From: Anaspis maculata
Taxonomy: Eukaryota; Arthropoda; Insecta; Coleoptera; Scraptiidae
Length of the DNA stretch: 64,000 bases
Assembly (NCBI GenBank): GCA_949128115.1
Contig: OX421964.1
Location: 14,532,892 to 14,596,891 of the forward strand
Direction of reading: 5' to 3'
A program made the translations under genes and the position numbers. The stretch's first letter is position 1, and every line of letters starts with the position of its first letter. The notes beneath the pieces were generated by a model. It saw only the letters and a program-made list of their open reading frames with translations. It had not been told where the DNA came from and made no database searches. Shown here in pieces: positions 53,691 through 64,000 of the stretch.

Positions 53691-55129
53691 GCACATCTAT
53701 CAAGGCGTCAGAATCAAGTTAGCATCGTAGCATTTGTGTCAACTCAGCACATTTTTTTTCCATAGCTTGCTCTAATAAAGGAAGCCGTGCAACTGATTAC
53801 GTCACTAGATCTCGCCTACCAAAATGGTCTTTGCATTCATTTTATTTTACTACGATTCTGTAAAAAGCATAGGATTTTTGTTTGTCATCACCATTTTGTT
53901 GTGGATAGGTGATGCCAATAAAATTAAAAAATTTTGACTTGTTTTTTGTGTTGAATTTTTCAAAAATTAACACTTCAAGGGATAGAAAGATTTTGATCAT
54001 TGTCATTGGCAATTTTTTGACAGGTGACAACTCTGATGACAAGTTTCAAATTGTTTGACTTTTTTCACGCCAATGACAACAATCCGTATTTTCTCAGGTT
54101 AATATATACTTTTTGGCTTCTGTTATTCATCTCTTGTTGTCGTGGTTAGGTATGCAGGTGAAAGAGTGCATTGTTAGGAAAACATGTTAACACTGACAGA
54201 TCCGCAATAGCGCAACTTCAGTCAAAATGTTCACAGCTCTCTCCTTGAAGAACGTTCAGAAATTAGTAGGTCGCGGAACAGTGGCACATTTCTTTATTGT
54301 AAAATTTAAATAAATTAGTGAACAGCACTGTATGTTCCGCGCTAATCTCCCACTGGGAAAATTTTTTCTCTGCTCATGTAGTGTAAACTAGGCGTACTCA
54401 GACTCTGCCCGTTCGTGTTTATGAATCCGAAGTGATATTTTCACTGACAGTTACCCTGTGCGTTTATACAAAGTTCTGAACCTACTCCGAAAGCAATTTC
54501 CGGGAAGAATCGATGACACTTCTGAATTATTATAAGAATAAAAGGATAATGATAGTAACACAAAGTATGTTATCAAACGGAGAAAAATAGGTAGTTTTCA
54601 TTGCCTGAAATGAAAAAAATTGAAAAATGTGTCACCTCAACTGCACATTTGATATGTCGGTATCGGAGATTTTACCCTTTTTCAAAATAATATCATTCAA
54701 TTTCGTCACGGTTCTTTAGTAGATAGGTACATCTTTCAGCAATCTCCCCTGTTGGTAATTTTTTTTAACCCAATTACATTCTTTACAGGGTGTAATGTGA
54801 AGCATTGGAAAATTGTGCTTAGCTCAACAGATCCCCGTTTCCGTGGGAAAAATATTTTATGATTTTTTTTTTGTAAAAGTTGCAATTCAGTAATTATTTT
54901 GGTCGTCGCGTCGATAAAACCTAATTTTTGTTGATAAGAACCTGTAATTTTGCATGCTTCTTGCTTGAACAGTTGATAACATCCGCGCCCTCTGGAACCC
55001 TATTTTACTTTCTTGGCTGTCATTCTCGAATGAAAAAGAAAATCTTGTGAATGCGCATGAAAATTGTTTTTGGAGTTTGACGAATATATCCATTCTTCAG
55101 TCTCCCAGACAGACGATTTATTCAGACCA
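53691..55129. other. Stretch without recognised gene
   Basis: AT-rich. Contains a TACAGGGTG motif near 54786 and the phrase AACACTGACAGATCCGCAAT near 54188, which recurs near 56080 and 56340. Confidence 0.4.
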
Positions 55130-55970
55130 TTTCCAGATTGAAGCATGTCTGTCTGTTTGTCTGTGTTTCTATCTCTGTGTAATCGTTGATGAAACTCCTA
55201 AACGGTAGACCCGATTCAGCTGAAATTTGATATGCGCGAATGGTCAAGGTGTCCAATGAGCTTCTCAGATTTTGGCTGGAATCCGCCTCCAGAAAGCACT
55301 ACATTTGCACCGTATCAATATCGGAATTTTTTATGTACGGATCTGAGATCAAATTTTTAGATTCTTTGTTAGTCCAAACACACATTTTAAAATTTTGGTC
55401 TGCATATGTCTCAAAAATAAAAAATATAGGTTCCATTTCTTATTTTTCAAAAATCTCTGCTTTGACTCTTCTTTCAAGCGCTGATGGGTGAACCATTACA
55501 GATACGAACAAGTAGTGATCACTTCTAAAGTCAGCCTTCAGGGACTTTTTCGCAAAAAATTGTATAACAATACCTACATACTGCCTTTTTTTACTCGCCC
55601 GTTTCTGTAATGGTTCAACACGAACTTGGAAAATGAACACAGATTTTTGGAAAACAAGAAATTGAAGCTATAATTGTGAGACATCTTCAAATCAAAATGT
55701 TAGAATGTGTTTCTCAACTAACGGAGGATCAGCAAAGATATATAAATTGAGGTTCATATGTCAAAAATTCCAAAATTGAGACGGTGCAAGTGCGCCCTCT
55801 GGAGGCGAATTTAAACTGAAATCTGTTTCACGTTCATTGGACGCCTAAACCATGCGCACACACCAAATTGAGGCTCACTTGGATCAACCGTTTAGAAGTT
55901 ATCATTGCAAATTACACAGAGACAGGAATACAGACACACAGACAGACAGACAGACTTCAATGTGGAAATT
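55130..55970. repeat. Diverged inverted repeat with CTGT simple sequences
   Basis: The left arm (55130-55400) has GTCTGTCTGTTTGTCTGTG, CTAAACGGTAGACCC and CCGCCTCCAGAAAGC. The right arm (55730-55970) has the inverses GCGCCCTCTGGAGGCG, TCAACCGTTTAG and ACAGACAGACAGAC. The turn is near 55560. It is probably an old fold-back. Confidence 0.6.
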
Positions 55971-57029
55971 GGAATCGGTTGTGTCAGTTTTATATCATTT
56001 TGAGAAAAGGGTAAAATTTTCGATACCGACATTTCAAATATTGAGCAGTTTATATTATAAAATTAGAAGACTATGAAAATATTGACACTGACAGATGCGC
56101 CATAATCAAGATTGTTACACCCCTTGAGGGAATTTTTAGAAAAAATGCAATAGGAAAAAATATAGCCAATTCCATCTGTATTACTACAACAAAAAGGTAA
56201 TGACAGGAACAAAAATTGTATGCTACCACAGGGATAAAAATACGTAGTCTTCATTGCTGCGAATTGAAAAAAAAAGTTTAAAAAAATGTCAAAAACTCGT
56301 CATTTGTCAAAAAATTGAAGGAGCAAAAAGAAATTATTGACACTGACAGCTCCGCAATAGCCAAAATCGTTATACCCTTTCAAAGAATTTTCTGAAAAAG
56401 TGCCAGGGAAAAAAAATATATAGGTGTTTCCACTTCTCTGTTACACCCTGTAGGAATGCGAAGACTGGGAATGTGTAATGCATGAATAAATTATGAAGTT
56501 TCTAGAAGCTCATGCAAGCATCAATACCAATATCAAGCTTTTTTTCAATTTTATATCACCAGTTGAAACTTTGCGGCAGTGTCCCGCCAGGCGTGTCACG
56601 TGGCGCACTGGGACAAGAAAATTTTTGTGTCCCGCCGCGTCTCACATGGCACTACAGGAAACATCTCGATTTTTTAGTCTGGCGCTTAACGTGTTAAGTG
56701 ATGAAAATTGTCGATGCGAAACCCATTTTACAAATTCACTTTTCAGAAGATAATACCGAAACTTCCTCGACTGAAAATGCATGTAGCCTAGGTTACCTTC
56801 TTATTGTCGGATGTTTCCTTCACATTTAAAACGATAGGCACCAGTTCTGATCTTCGTAACTCAAGTTACGTCTATTTTTAGTTTTAGTCTTCGTTGGAAG
56901 CATCCATTTCTAATTTGGGTTCATTGCCACAATTTTTGCCCCATACAAATGGGAAACACCTTGAAATGTTCAGAAAGAATGGTTTGTTTGAAGACAAGTT
57001 GTTATTTGTTTAATATTTCCTCGTAAACA
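55971..57029. other. Stretch without recognised gene
   Basis: Contains an inverted TACAGGGTG motif near 56448 and the piggyBac-like GTGGCGC/TTAACGTGTTAAG text near 56600-56700. No coding domain. Confidence 0.4.
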
Positions 57030-57300
57030 CTAGGAAAAAACCAAAAACCATTTGTTGTGAAATGGGACCAGTTCAAACTTTTTCATTTTTGCAGTACCTG
57101 ATTGAGCGCCCTGTATAATTGATACGAAACACCTGTACCCAAAACGGCCCATGACATGTTGTAATACAATCCGTGACCTAATCAGAAAACATAAAACTAT
57201 TCAAAATAGTTTATTCATTCAAGAGTTATGTCACTTTGAATGTGACAAACATTTTTGGGTGGACCATTTCAATTGGCGAGCACTTAAGAATATTCCGACA
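57030..57300 (+). repeat. Non-coding part of the composite repeat, plus orientation
   Basis: Inverse counterpart of 46916-47145, leading into the gypsy fragment at the same joint. Confidence 0.7.
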
Positions 57301-57302
57301 AC

Positions 57303-57985
57303 ATGGAATCACACCTGGAGCACTTGCGTCTCGTCCTTGAACGCCTACAAAATCACCAGCTCCGATGCAATTATGAGAAATGCAGGTTCGGCAAAACGAG
57401 CATAGCATTGAGTACCTCGGCCACGTCGTTAGTGACGTTGGAAACGCTCCACAAGAGAAACACCTTAAGCTCGTCCACTCCGCGAAACCGCCTTCCACGA
57501 AGCGCCAGCTTCAGAGCTTCTTAGGTAACTGCAACTGGCTCCAGGAACACGTCGAGAATTTCGTCGAAATCGCCGCACCTCTCACGGATCTCCTCACCGC
57601 CAAACGCCGAGTCTTTTTGGGAATTCCCCAACAACAAGCTTTCGACCGCCTCAAGCAAGCACTCGCTGCGCCGCGACGCCTGAGCCGTTCCGACCCGACG
57701 CTCCCTTTCGTTTTACAAACCGACGCTAGCAGTCTAGGAATGGCTGCAGTGCTTTACCGCGACCGAACGACGCTTACACATCAACGAGCAAGAATGCCGG
57801 GCCATTTTGTGGGCTATAAAGCACTAGTGGCCATACCTAGAAGACCGTCACTTCACCGTGCGCACGGACAATCGCGCCCTGCTCTGGCTGCACCGGTCCA
57901 AAAACTCCAAAGCAAAGCTGACACGCTGGTCGCTCTTGCTCACCTACACAAAGCACGCCACTCACACAATTTGCCCCAATGACCC
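57303..57985 (+). pseudogene. Ty3/gypsy pol fragment: RT end and RNase H
   Basis: It opens with HLEHLRLVLERLQNHQLRCN as at 46.9 kb. A five-base duplication near 57400 shifts the frame; the next frame gives IEYLGHVVSDVGNAPQEKHL, a loop-rich linker, and FVLQTDASSLGMAAVLYRD, which is the RNase H start with its first catalytic aspartate. After another shift near 57780, INEQECRAILWAIKH and RHFTVRTDNRALLWLH continue the RNase H, including the later catalytic E and D. The RT catalytic box lies upstream and is missing, and integrase is absent. It is joined to a family B Jockey copy near 57985. It is an inactive remnant of an LTR element. Confidence 0.85.
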
Positions 57986-58051
57986 AAAACACACAGCCCG
58001 CCCAAAATAAGCCCGTAGATTCAGCCCCCCTCCCCCAACACCGTCACCCCA

Positions 58052-59129
58052 ATGGCAATCGACCCCCAGGTCCCAAACAAGAAACACTTCAGAGAGGAAT
58101 CTCAAGCCAATGACACTAACTCAAAGAAACGGAAATCACAGCCAACACTAAACCCAAATCTCGATATACCCCCACCTCAAACCCGCCAAAAACAGGCCCC
58201 ACTCGACCCCATCAACTCTGATATCATGACCGAAAGAACCCCCCCAATTTTCATCCGTGAAAAAAATAAATGGACACAACCTAGTGCCACGCTCAAATTC
58301 AACAACGTAGTAATTACCCAAGCAATCAAAGCGCCCGACGCCATAAAAATTCTGCCCCAAGACCCGGAGCACTTTGGAAAAGCCTTAAAAATCCCAACGA
58401 AACAAAAAGTGGAATTCCACACCTTCCAACTCGAGAGCGAGGAAAACCTCCAAGTCGTTCTACGCGGAGTCCCTTTGCGAAATAGCCAATGAAGATATCG
58501 AACAATCCCTTATTGAACAGACTTTCACCCCAATCAAGGTAAGCCACATGCGGCACCCACGATCCAAACAACCAATGCCATTAGTGCTAGTTGATATAGA
58601 AAAATCCCGTACCGATCTCTATCAAATCCGCCACGTATGCAGCCTGGCCATCACGACAGAATCCCTTGAACCCTCTCTTCAAGTTGGACAATGCCACAGA
58701 TGCCAACGGTTCGGTCACTCCCAAACAAACTGTCACGCCAAACAAATATGCGTAAAATGCGGTACGAATCACCCACCCGAAGCATGCAGCTTCAAAACAG
58801 AAGGTTTCAATTGCGCCAACTGCGGCGGGAAACACGGCGCCAACTGGAGAGGCTGCCCAAAATTCCCAAAGCTAAGGGCTAAGTCAACTCAATCGCAACC
58901 CCAAGCCACTCAACCACAAAACAGCACATACAACCCCCCTCAGCCCGCAACTCACCAACCCAAAAAACCCACAAGAACGTCCTACGCCCACCCCGCCAGA
59001 AACACCAACACGACACCCAGCGCGATCATCCAACTGCAAAACGCTTTCTCCCGAGCCCCCCTGCAGAAAGATGCCACCATCCAGATCATCAATCTCCTCT
59101 TGGCCAACTTAATTTTAAACCCACAATGA
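58052..59129 (+). pseudogene. Jockey family B ORF1, copy 2
   Basis: It starts at ATG 58052 (MAIDPQVPNKKHFREES). The N-terminal half is polar and basic, followed by VVITQAIKAPDAIKILPQDP and VEFHTFQLESEENLQVVLRG. A frameshift near 58485 breaks it; the second half (58548-59129) carries PMPLVLVDIEKSRTDLYQIR and three intact knuckles, CHRCQRFGHSQTNC, CVKCGTNHPPEAC and CANCGGKHGANWRGC. The C-terminus is helical. TGA 59127-59129 overlaps the ORF2 ATG (59126-59128) as ATGA. It is better kept than copy 1 at 20.5-21.5 kb. Confidence 0.83.
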
Positions 59130-59207
59130 ACGTACACCAAAAAACGAAGCCATCTTCTCTTACGATCCTATCCTGGAACGCCAATAGCCTAAACAAAAAA
59201 AAGCACG
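59126..59207 (+). pseudogene. Jockey family B ORF2 start, cut after about 27 codons
   Basis: Begins MNVHQKTKPSSLTILSWNAN, the endonuclease N-terminus with the WNAN metal-site motif, and stops being Jockey near 59207 where array sequence starts. Losing the 3' side is unusual for a LINE insertion. Confidence 0.75.
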
Positions 59208-59240
59208 CAAGCAAATCTAGAAGAAAACGTGAAATAGGTG

Positions 59241-61118
59241 ATAGTCAGGGGGCATAGGGTCAAAAAAAGGTTGGCCGTGTGCAGCTTCGTGAAGATATAT
59301 AGGGATATGTCCTAATTGATTCCTGGGCGATCAAGGACCATGAAAAATTATGGTGGAATATTGACATCTGCTGCAGGCAAATATGGTGGAGGCGCCAAAA
59401 TGGGCTTCATCTGATGATAAGAAACTGGCTGTAGCTCGTTTGTTTTCAAACGGATTTCAACATCTGAAGCATCATTTTGTAGACAAAAAAATTCTCTTCT
59501 TATTTTAAGCCTAAGTTTACGAACGTCATTCCGGGAAACTGTCAAAATTGTCTTCATAAGATATGCTAAATTCCGGCCTTTTTTCAAGGTTATCTGATAT
59601 TTTTGAAACTTGGCAGTATTATAGATCTTGAGGTGCCCTTTCCGAATTTTCACTTTTTCACTTCGTATATTTGCCGTTTTGGCCGCCATATTGGAAAGAT
59701 GGCGCCCAAAAAATAGCTTTTTTGTCAATATCTTCATTTCAGTCAATGTGAGGTGGAAGCGCTTGTATGCGAATGAAAGCTTATTCAATTATCTACAATT
59801 TGACACCTTACTCGTGTACGTGCTATTTCCGGTTCTTGGGTTATGGCTTCCAGAGCTCCCTGAAGCATCAACTTTTGTCATCCAATCAGCATGTCAAGTT
59901 GAGCTTAGCTCCACGTGGCAGTCAAATTAACCATAAATAATGATAAATTGTCAACCACAGACCATTAATATCCAGAAAATCAATCATGGTAACGGTTGCT
60001 ATGCAACTACAGGGTGAACTCTAAGGGAAAATTAACTTTGAGAAGGTATAGCTTGAGAACTGTAAGTCGCACATGAGTGATTCAGACGTCAAATTATAGA
60101 CAATTTGATAGACCTTCACTTTTGATATAAATTCTCAAGTTTTATGACAAATTTTCGAAAAAAAATCAAAAATGTTTTTTTGGGCGCCATTTTTTCAAAA
60201 TTATCGCCAGAACAGCAAAGATACGAAGTGGAAAAGTGGATATTCTGAATGATGACCCCAAATCTCATCATAATAATGAGTTTCGAATGTATCTGATATC
60301 CTTCAAATGCTATATTACCTTTATTTCTTTCTAAAGTCAGTTTGCTTTCACAGTTCACCCTGTAATTACACAAATAACATCACCATGATCGATTTTCAAA
60401 ATTTTTATTATCTATGGTTAATGGCCAAGAGCTATTGATGGGTTATTTGCCTACTACATGACGATGGTATCAATTTAACATGCTGATTGAATGCCGAAAG
60501 TTGATGCTTCCGGAAGTTCTGAAAGCTCTAACTCAAGAACCGTAAATCGCACATTAATGACTGATATGTCAAATTGTAGAGATTGGAATGGGCTTTCCTC
60601 CGCATACACACATTTCAATCTTGAGTCAGTTGAATTCAAGATATTGACAAAAAACTGTTTTTTGGGCGCCATCTTTCCAATATGGCGGCCAAAACGGCAA
60701 AGATACGAAGTGGAAAAGTAAAAATTCTAAAAGAACACTTCAAGATCTATGATACTGCCAGGTTTCAAAAATATCGGATAACCTTCAAAAAAGGGCGGAA
60801 TTTAGCATGACTTATAAATACAGATTTGACAGTTTCACGAAATGACGTTTGTAAATTTAGGTATGAAATAAGAAGAGAATTTTTTTGTCTACAAAATGAC
60901 GTCCCAGATGTTGAAATCCGTTGGAAAACAAACGAGCTACAGCCAGTTTCTTATTACCAGATGAAGCCCATTTTGGCGCCTCCACCATATTTGCCTGCAG
61001 TGGATACGAATATTCCACCATCATTTTTCATGGTCCTTGACCCCCCAGGAATCGACTGAGACATATCCCTATATATCTTCACGAAGCTGCACACGGCACG
61101 ACCTATGCCCCCATACTA
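59241..61118. mobile_element. Fold-back element in the array, TGA target duplication
   Basis: Ends: TAGTCAGGGGGCATAGG (59241) and CCTATGCCCCCATACTA (ending 61118), inverse with small differences. TGA stands on both sides (59238-59240 and 61119-61121). Arms of about 650 bp (59241-59900 and 60478-61118) pair closely. The spacer holds a smaller element at 60008-60364. Removing the element plus one TGA leaves a 157-bp unit, so the borders are firm. No transposase. The 3-bp duplication would suit PIF/Harbinger or a Chapaev-3-like group, but TGA is not the usual TWA. Confidence 0.85.
60008..60364. mobile_element. Small element with TACAGGGTGAACT ends
   Basis: TACAGGGTGAACT and AGTTCACCCTGTA bound about 357 bp. 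If TA is the duplicated target, the repeats are CAGGGTGAACT. Its interior (GTAAGTCGCACATGAGTGA, GGGCGCCATTTTTTC, AAGATACGAAGTGGAAAAGT) is related to the arms of the surrounding fold-back, so the two share an ancestor. Confidence 0.65.
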
Positions 61119-61523
61119 TGAGTTGTTTCTCGCCAAACTATTGGAATTGTGTGAGAGATTATCGCAATTTAGACAAAAAGTCTCTTCAACACCCCCCTAA
61201 AGAATGCAAAATGCCACACAAATCACATGATTCCACAAAAAGAGTCACCAAATCTAGAAGAAAACGGAAAAAAGGTGAGTTCTTACCTGACAAACTATTG
61301 GAATTGTGTGAAAGATCGTCTCAATTTTGACAGAAAGCCACTTTTCAAAGCCCAAGAGAATGCAAAGATGCTACATAAATCGCATAATTTCTCAAAAAGA
61401 GTCACCAAATCTGGATGAAAGCGTGGAAAAGATGAGTTTTTTCTTGCCAAACTTAATTCCTCAAAAAGAGTCGTCAAATCTAGGAGAAAACGTGGGAAAT
61501 GTGAGTTGTTCCCTGCTAAACTA

Positions 61524-62950
61524 AACTGCTCAACGAAAAATAAGGATATTGAAAATTGTCGCTCAAGTTTAAATAAAGATAACTGAAGGAAAAATTGACC
61601 AATTTGAAAAAAATCAACACTGCCTGATAGAATTATTCTCTGGCTACAAGGTGCTGTCCTTAGTTTGATCATACATCGCATTTTGCAAGATATACAGGGT
61701 GCCAAGGGAAGAGGTGAAAATTAGTGAATTTTCGAAGTGGTCTACCTGTTTTAGAAAAAATGTCAGATTTTTTCTCAGTTCATTTTTTGGAAGCCTGCAT
61801 CAATCTGTCAACTAAATAGTGAATTTTTTTGAATCAGTTTTTTTTTTCAAAAAGTTTTGATTTTTTCTCATGAAATCAAATAAAAATTGATGTCGATTCT
61901 GTAAACGGCTTCTATTGAAATTTGATAGTAAAGTATGATTTCACTTCACAAACCGTCTCATTGAATCATTAAACCAACCGATACAAGTGACTTCCCAAGG
62001 AGGTATCCGTCAATACTTTGTTACATGTTGGATTTATCAGATCAGGATAGTTACGTCAGAGAAACATCACAAAGCCTAATTTCTAGACTTTTATGGAAGT
62101 ACAACATGGACACTGTTGGTGTCGCTAGAAGACCTGGCTCAAGTCAAAGACAAAAGACAACTGCACTGCAAGGCAAGATCGTTCAGTGCTCGAATAAATC
62201 CCTTCGAGAATGCTACGATTTTGAGAAGTCGATTATGCAAGTTATCGATTGTTTGATGTTCTTTCATTGTATAGGTTTATTGTTGCAATAAATTTCTTCC
62301 CAACCATCACCAGTATAATTTTTGACATATTTGTCTTGTCCTTTGGACAGCAGGCATAAGAATGTTTGCTGATTGAAGATGTCCAAACCATCCTCCATCC
62401 CAGTCGGGTTTGCTCTGTGAAACATCCTTGCTATGAGAATATGGGTATGCGCCTTCTGTCCTGTGATTCAAAACAAATTTCGAATCTAGGCCCATGTGTT
62501 CTTCAGCTATAGATTTCTCAAATAAACATAAGTGAAATCATACCTTATTACCAAATTTCAGTAGAAGCCGTTTGCAGAATCGACATCGAATTTTTTCGAT
62601 TTTATGAAAAAACTCTAAAATTTTTGAAAAAAAGAAAACTAAATAGAAAAATTACTATTAGTCGACAGATTTTGACGCAGATTTTCTAAAAATTAACTCA
62701 GAAAAAAACTGACATTTTTTCTGAAGCAGGTAGATGACTTCGAAAATTCACCGATTTTCACCTCTTCCTTTGGCACCCTGTATATCTTGCAAAATGCGAT
62801 AGATGATTAAACTAATGAAACCACCTTGTAGCCAAAGAATAGTCCTATCAGGCAATGTTGATTTTTTTGAATTGGGTAATTTTTCCTTTAGTTACCTCTA
62901 TTTGAACTTGAGCAACAATTTTCAATATCCTCATTTTTCGTTGGGCAGTT
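61524..62950. mobile_element. Tc1-type element with about 420-bp inverted arms
   Basis: AACTGCTCAACGAAAAAT at 61524 and the inverse ending TTCGTTGGGCAGTT at 62950 bound the element; TA stands on both sides. The arms match over about 420 bp, including an internal TACAGGGTGCCAA motif. Removing it plus one TA restores a 157-bp array unit. The core has a Tc1-like transposase trace. Confidence 0.88.
62025..62291 (+). pseudogene. Tc1-like transposase N-terminal fragment
   Basis: One frame reads ETSQSLISRLLWKYNMDTVG followed by VARRPGSSQRQKTTALQGKI. This matches the second helix-turn-helix and the GRPR-type motif of Tc1 transposases (S..VSRLL.KY..TG.V.RRPG.GR...T). The DDE core is missing; the frame ends at TAA 62289-62291 after unrelated residues. 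It agrees with the TA target duplication of the element. Confidence 0.7.
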
Positions 62951-63740
62951 TATTTGATTTGTGTGAAAATCATATCAATTTTGACAAAAAGTCACTCAAA
63001 AACACCTCTAAAGAATGCAAAAATGCCACACAAAGCACATGATTTGTTGAAAAGAGTCGTCAAATCTAGAAGAAGACGTGGAAAATGTGACTTGTTTCCT
63101 GTAAAAAAATATTGGATTTGTGTGAAAATAATCTCAACTTTGACAAAAAGTCATTCTTAAACCCCCTAAAGACTGCAAAAATGCTGCACAAATCACATGA
63201 TTTCTCAAAAACAGTCGCCAAATCTAGAAGAAAACGTGGACAAGGTGAGTTAATTCTTGACAAACTATTGGAATTTGTGTAAGAGATCGTCCCAAATTCA
63301 ACAAAAAGTCACTTTAAAACCCCTAAAGAATGCAAAAATGTTACACAAAGCAAATGATTTCTCAAAAAAAGTCACCAAATCTAGAAGAGAACGTGGAAAA
63401 TGTGAGTTGTTTTTGTCACACTATTAGATTTGTGTGAAAATCATCTCAATTTTGACAAAAAGTCACTCTAAAACCGTAAAGAATGCAACAATGCTACACA
63501 AATAACATGATTTCTCAAAAAAAAAGACACCGACTCTAGAAGAAAACGTGGAAAATGTGAATTGTTTCCTGCCACACTATTGGATTTGTGCGAAAATCAT
63601 CTTAATTTCGGCAAAAAAAAACACTCTAAAACCCCCTAAAGAATGCAAAATGCTACACAAAGTACATGATTCCACAAAAAGAGTCACCAAATTTAGAAGA
63701 AAACGTAAAAACGGTGAGTTGTTCCAGGATTTCTTTTTTA

Positions 63741-64000
63741 ATGGTTTGGTATTACATGCGTGATTCTGATAAAAAATGAGATCTTTCAAGTGACGTACTT
63801 CTAGAAAATATATACATGTATATACATGCATATGCCTATATGTGCACACCTCTACTCATGAGTTACCTGTAAAGGATCATAGAATCCAAATCTTGTGTTA
63901 TTCAGCAACTTATCGCTTGGCGTTCGGCGTGTCTTTGATTCAGCATTAGATATTTTTGATGCTGGAAAATAACGCAAGTTTCTCGATATTTTTACTACAA
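63741..64000. other. End of window, no recognised gene
   Basis: Contains a TATACATGTATATACATGCA simple sequence near 63810. Nothing else is recognised. Confidence 0.4.

Larger units (their letters stand above)
59208..63740 (+). repeat. Tandem array of 157-bp units, split by two transposons
   Basis: Units are anchored on GTGAGT-like hexamers at 59237, 61275, 61432, 61501 (shortened unit), 63087, 63245, 63402, 63557 and 63714; uninterrupted spacings are 155-158. Each unit carries AAGAATGCAAAAATG, then CACATGATT, TCACCAAATCTAGAAGAAAA and CGTGGAAAA before GTGAGT. One frame encodes a basic stretch, MPHKSHDSTKRVTKSRRKRK, just before what would be a good splice donor (AAG-GTGAGT at 61275 and AAG-GTGAGT at 63245). 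No matching acceptor with a strong pyrimidine tract was seen. It is either a satellite or a row of decayed duplicated exons. Confidence 0.8.

Noticed and set aside
59410..59435. Possible hammerhead ribozyme core (CTGATGA and GAAAC)
   Set aside because: Only three bases separate the two boxes, too few for stem II, and the inverted arm does not keep the motif.

Overview
This window looks like transposon-dense, non-coding DNA from an arthropod nuclear genome, most likely an insect. The evidence is the mix of families: Jockey-clade non-LTR retrotransposons in at least three lineages, a CR1-like element, tRNA-headed SINEs, a P-element/THAP9-like transposase, a transposase with a DUF4817-type N-terminus, Tc1 and hAT elements, and many fold-back elements. 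Broken THAP genes and a broken canonical histone H2A also fit an animal genome. I cannot fix the order; several families recall hemipteran genomes, but that is only an impression. I see no intact host gene. One short exon-like ORF (41598-41732) and two tandem arrays carrying splice-like sites are the only non-transposon coding candidates.

Layout. 1-7.7 kb: a tRNA-like SINE head, hairpin elements, two THAP-domain remnants and a second tRNA-type SINE. 7.9-12.7 kb: a Jockey fragment, then a nearly complete minus-strand Jockey element (family A) with one stop in ORF2 and one frameshift in ORF1. 12.8-14.1 kb: a histone H2A pseudogene split by about 1 kb of foreign sequence. 15.6-18.7 kb: a DNA transposon with about 670-bp inverted arms and a decayed transposase. 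19.5-24.3 kb: a degraded minus-strand Jockey family B copy joined to a retrotransposon C-terminus, followed by a plus-strand CR1-like ORF2. 24.4-29.5 kb: a frameshifted protein of an uncharacterised family, then a hAT element with an 8-bp target duplication. 30-32 kb: seven 275-bp tandem units. 32.5-41.2 kb: fold-back elements, a P-element-like pseudogene containing its own palindrome, and a nested pair of fold-backs. 42.2-46.9 kb: three head-to-tail copies of Jockey family C ending against an inverted Ty3/gypsy fragment. 47-57 kb: non-coding repeats, including a degenerate CACGC minisatellite. 57-59.2 kb: a second gypsy fragment and a second family B copy. 59.2-63.7 kb: a 157-bp tandem array split by a fold-back element and a Tc1 element.

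The parts do not form a pathway. They form a record of insertion. In the last array, removing each element together with one copy of its target duplication restores an exact 157-bp unit, so boundaries, target duplications and insertion order can be read directly. A second theme is translation: the three Jockey families all place the ORF1 stop directly on the ORF2 start (TAATG, ATGA, TGATG), which suggests termination-reinitiation is general in this clade. Nothing here is clearly a new cellular system. The best candidates for something undescribed are the two exon-like tandem arrays, the uncharacterised transposon-type protein at 24.4 kb, and the fold-back families with tandem subrepeats.
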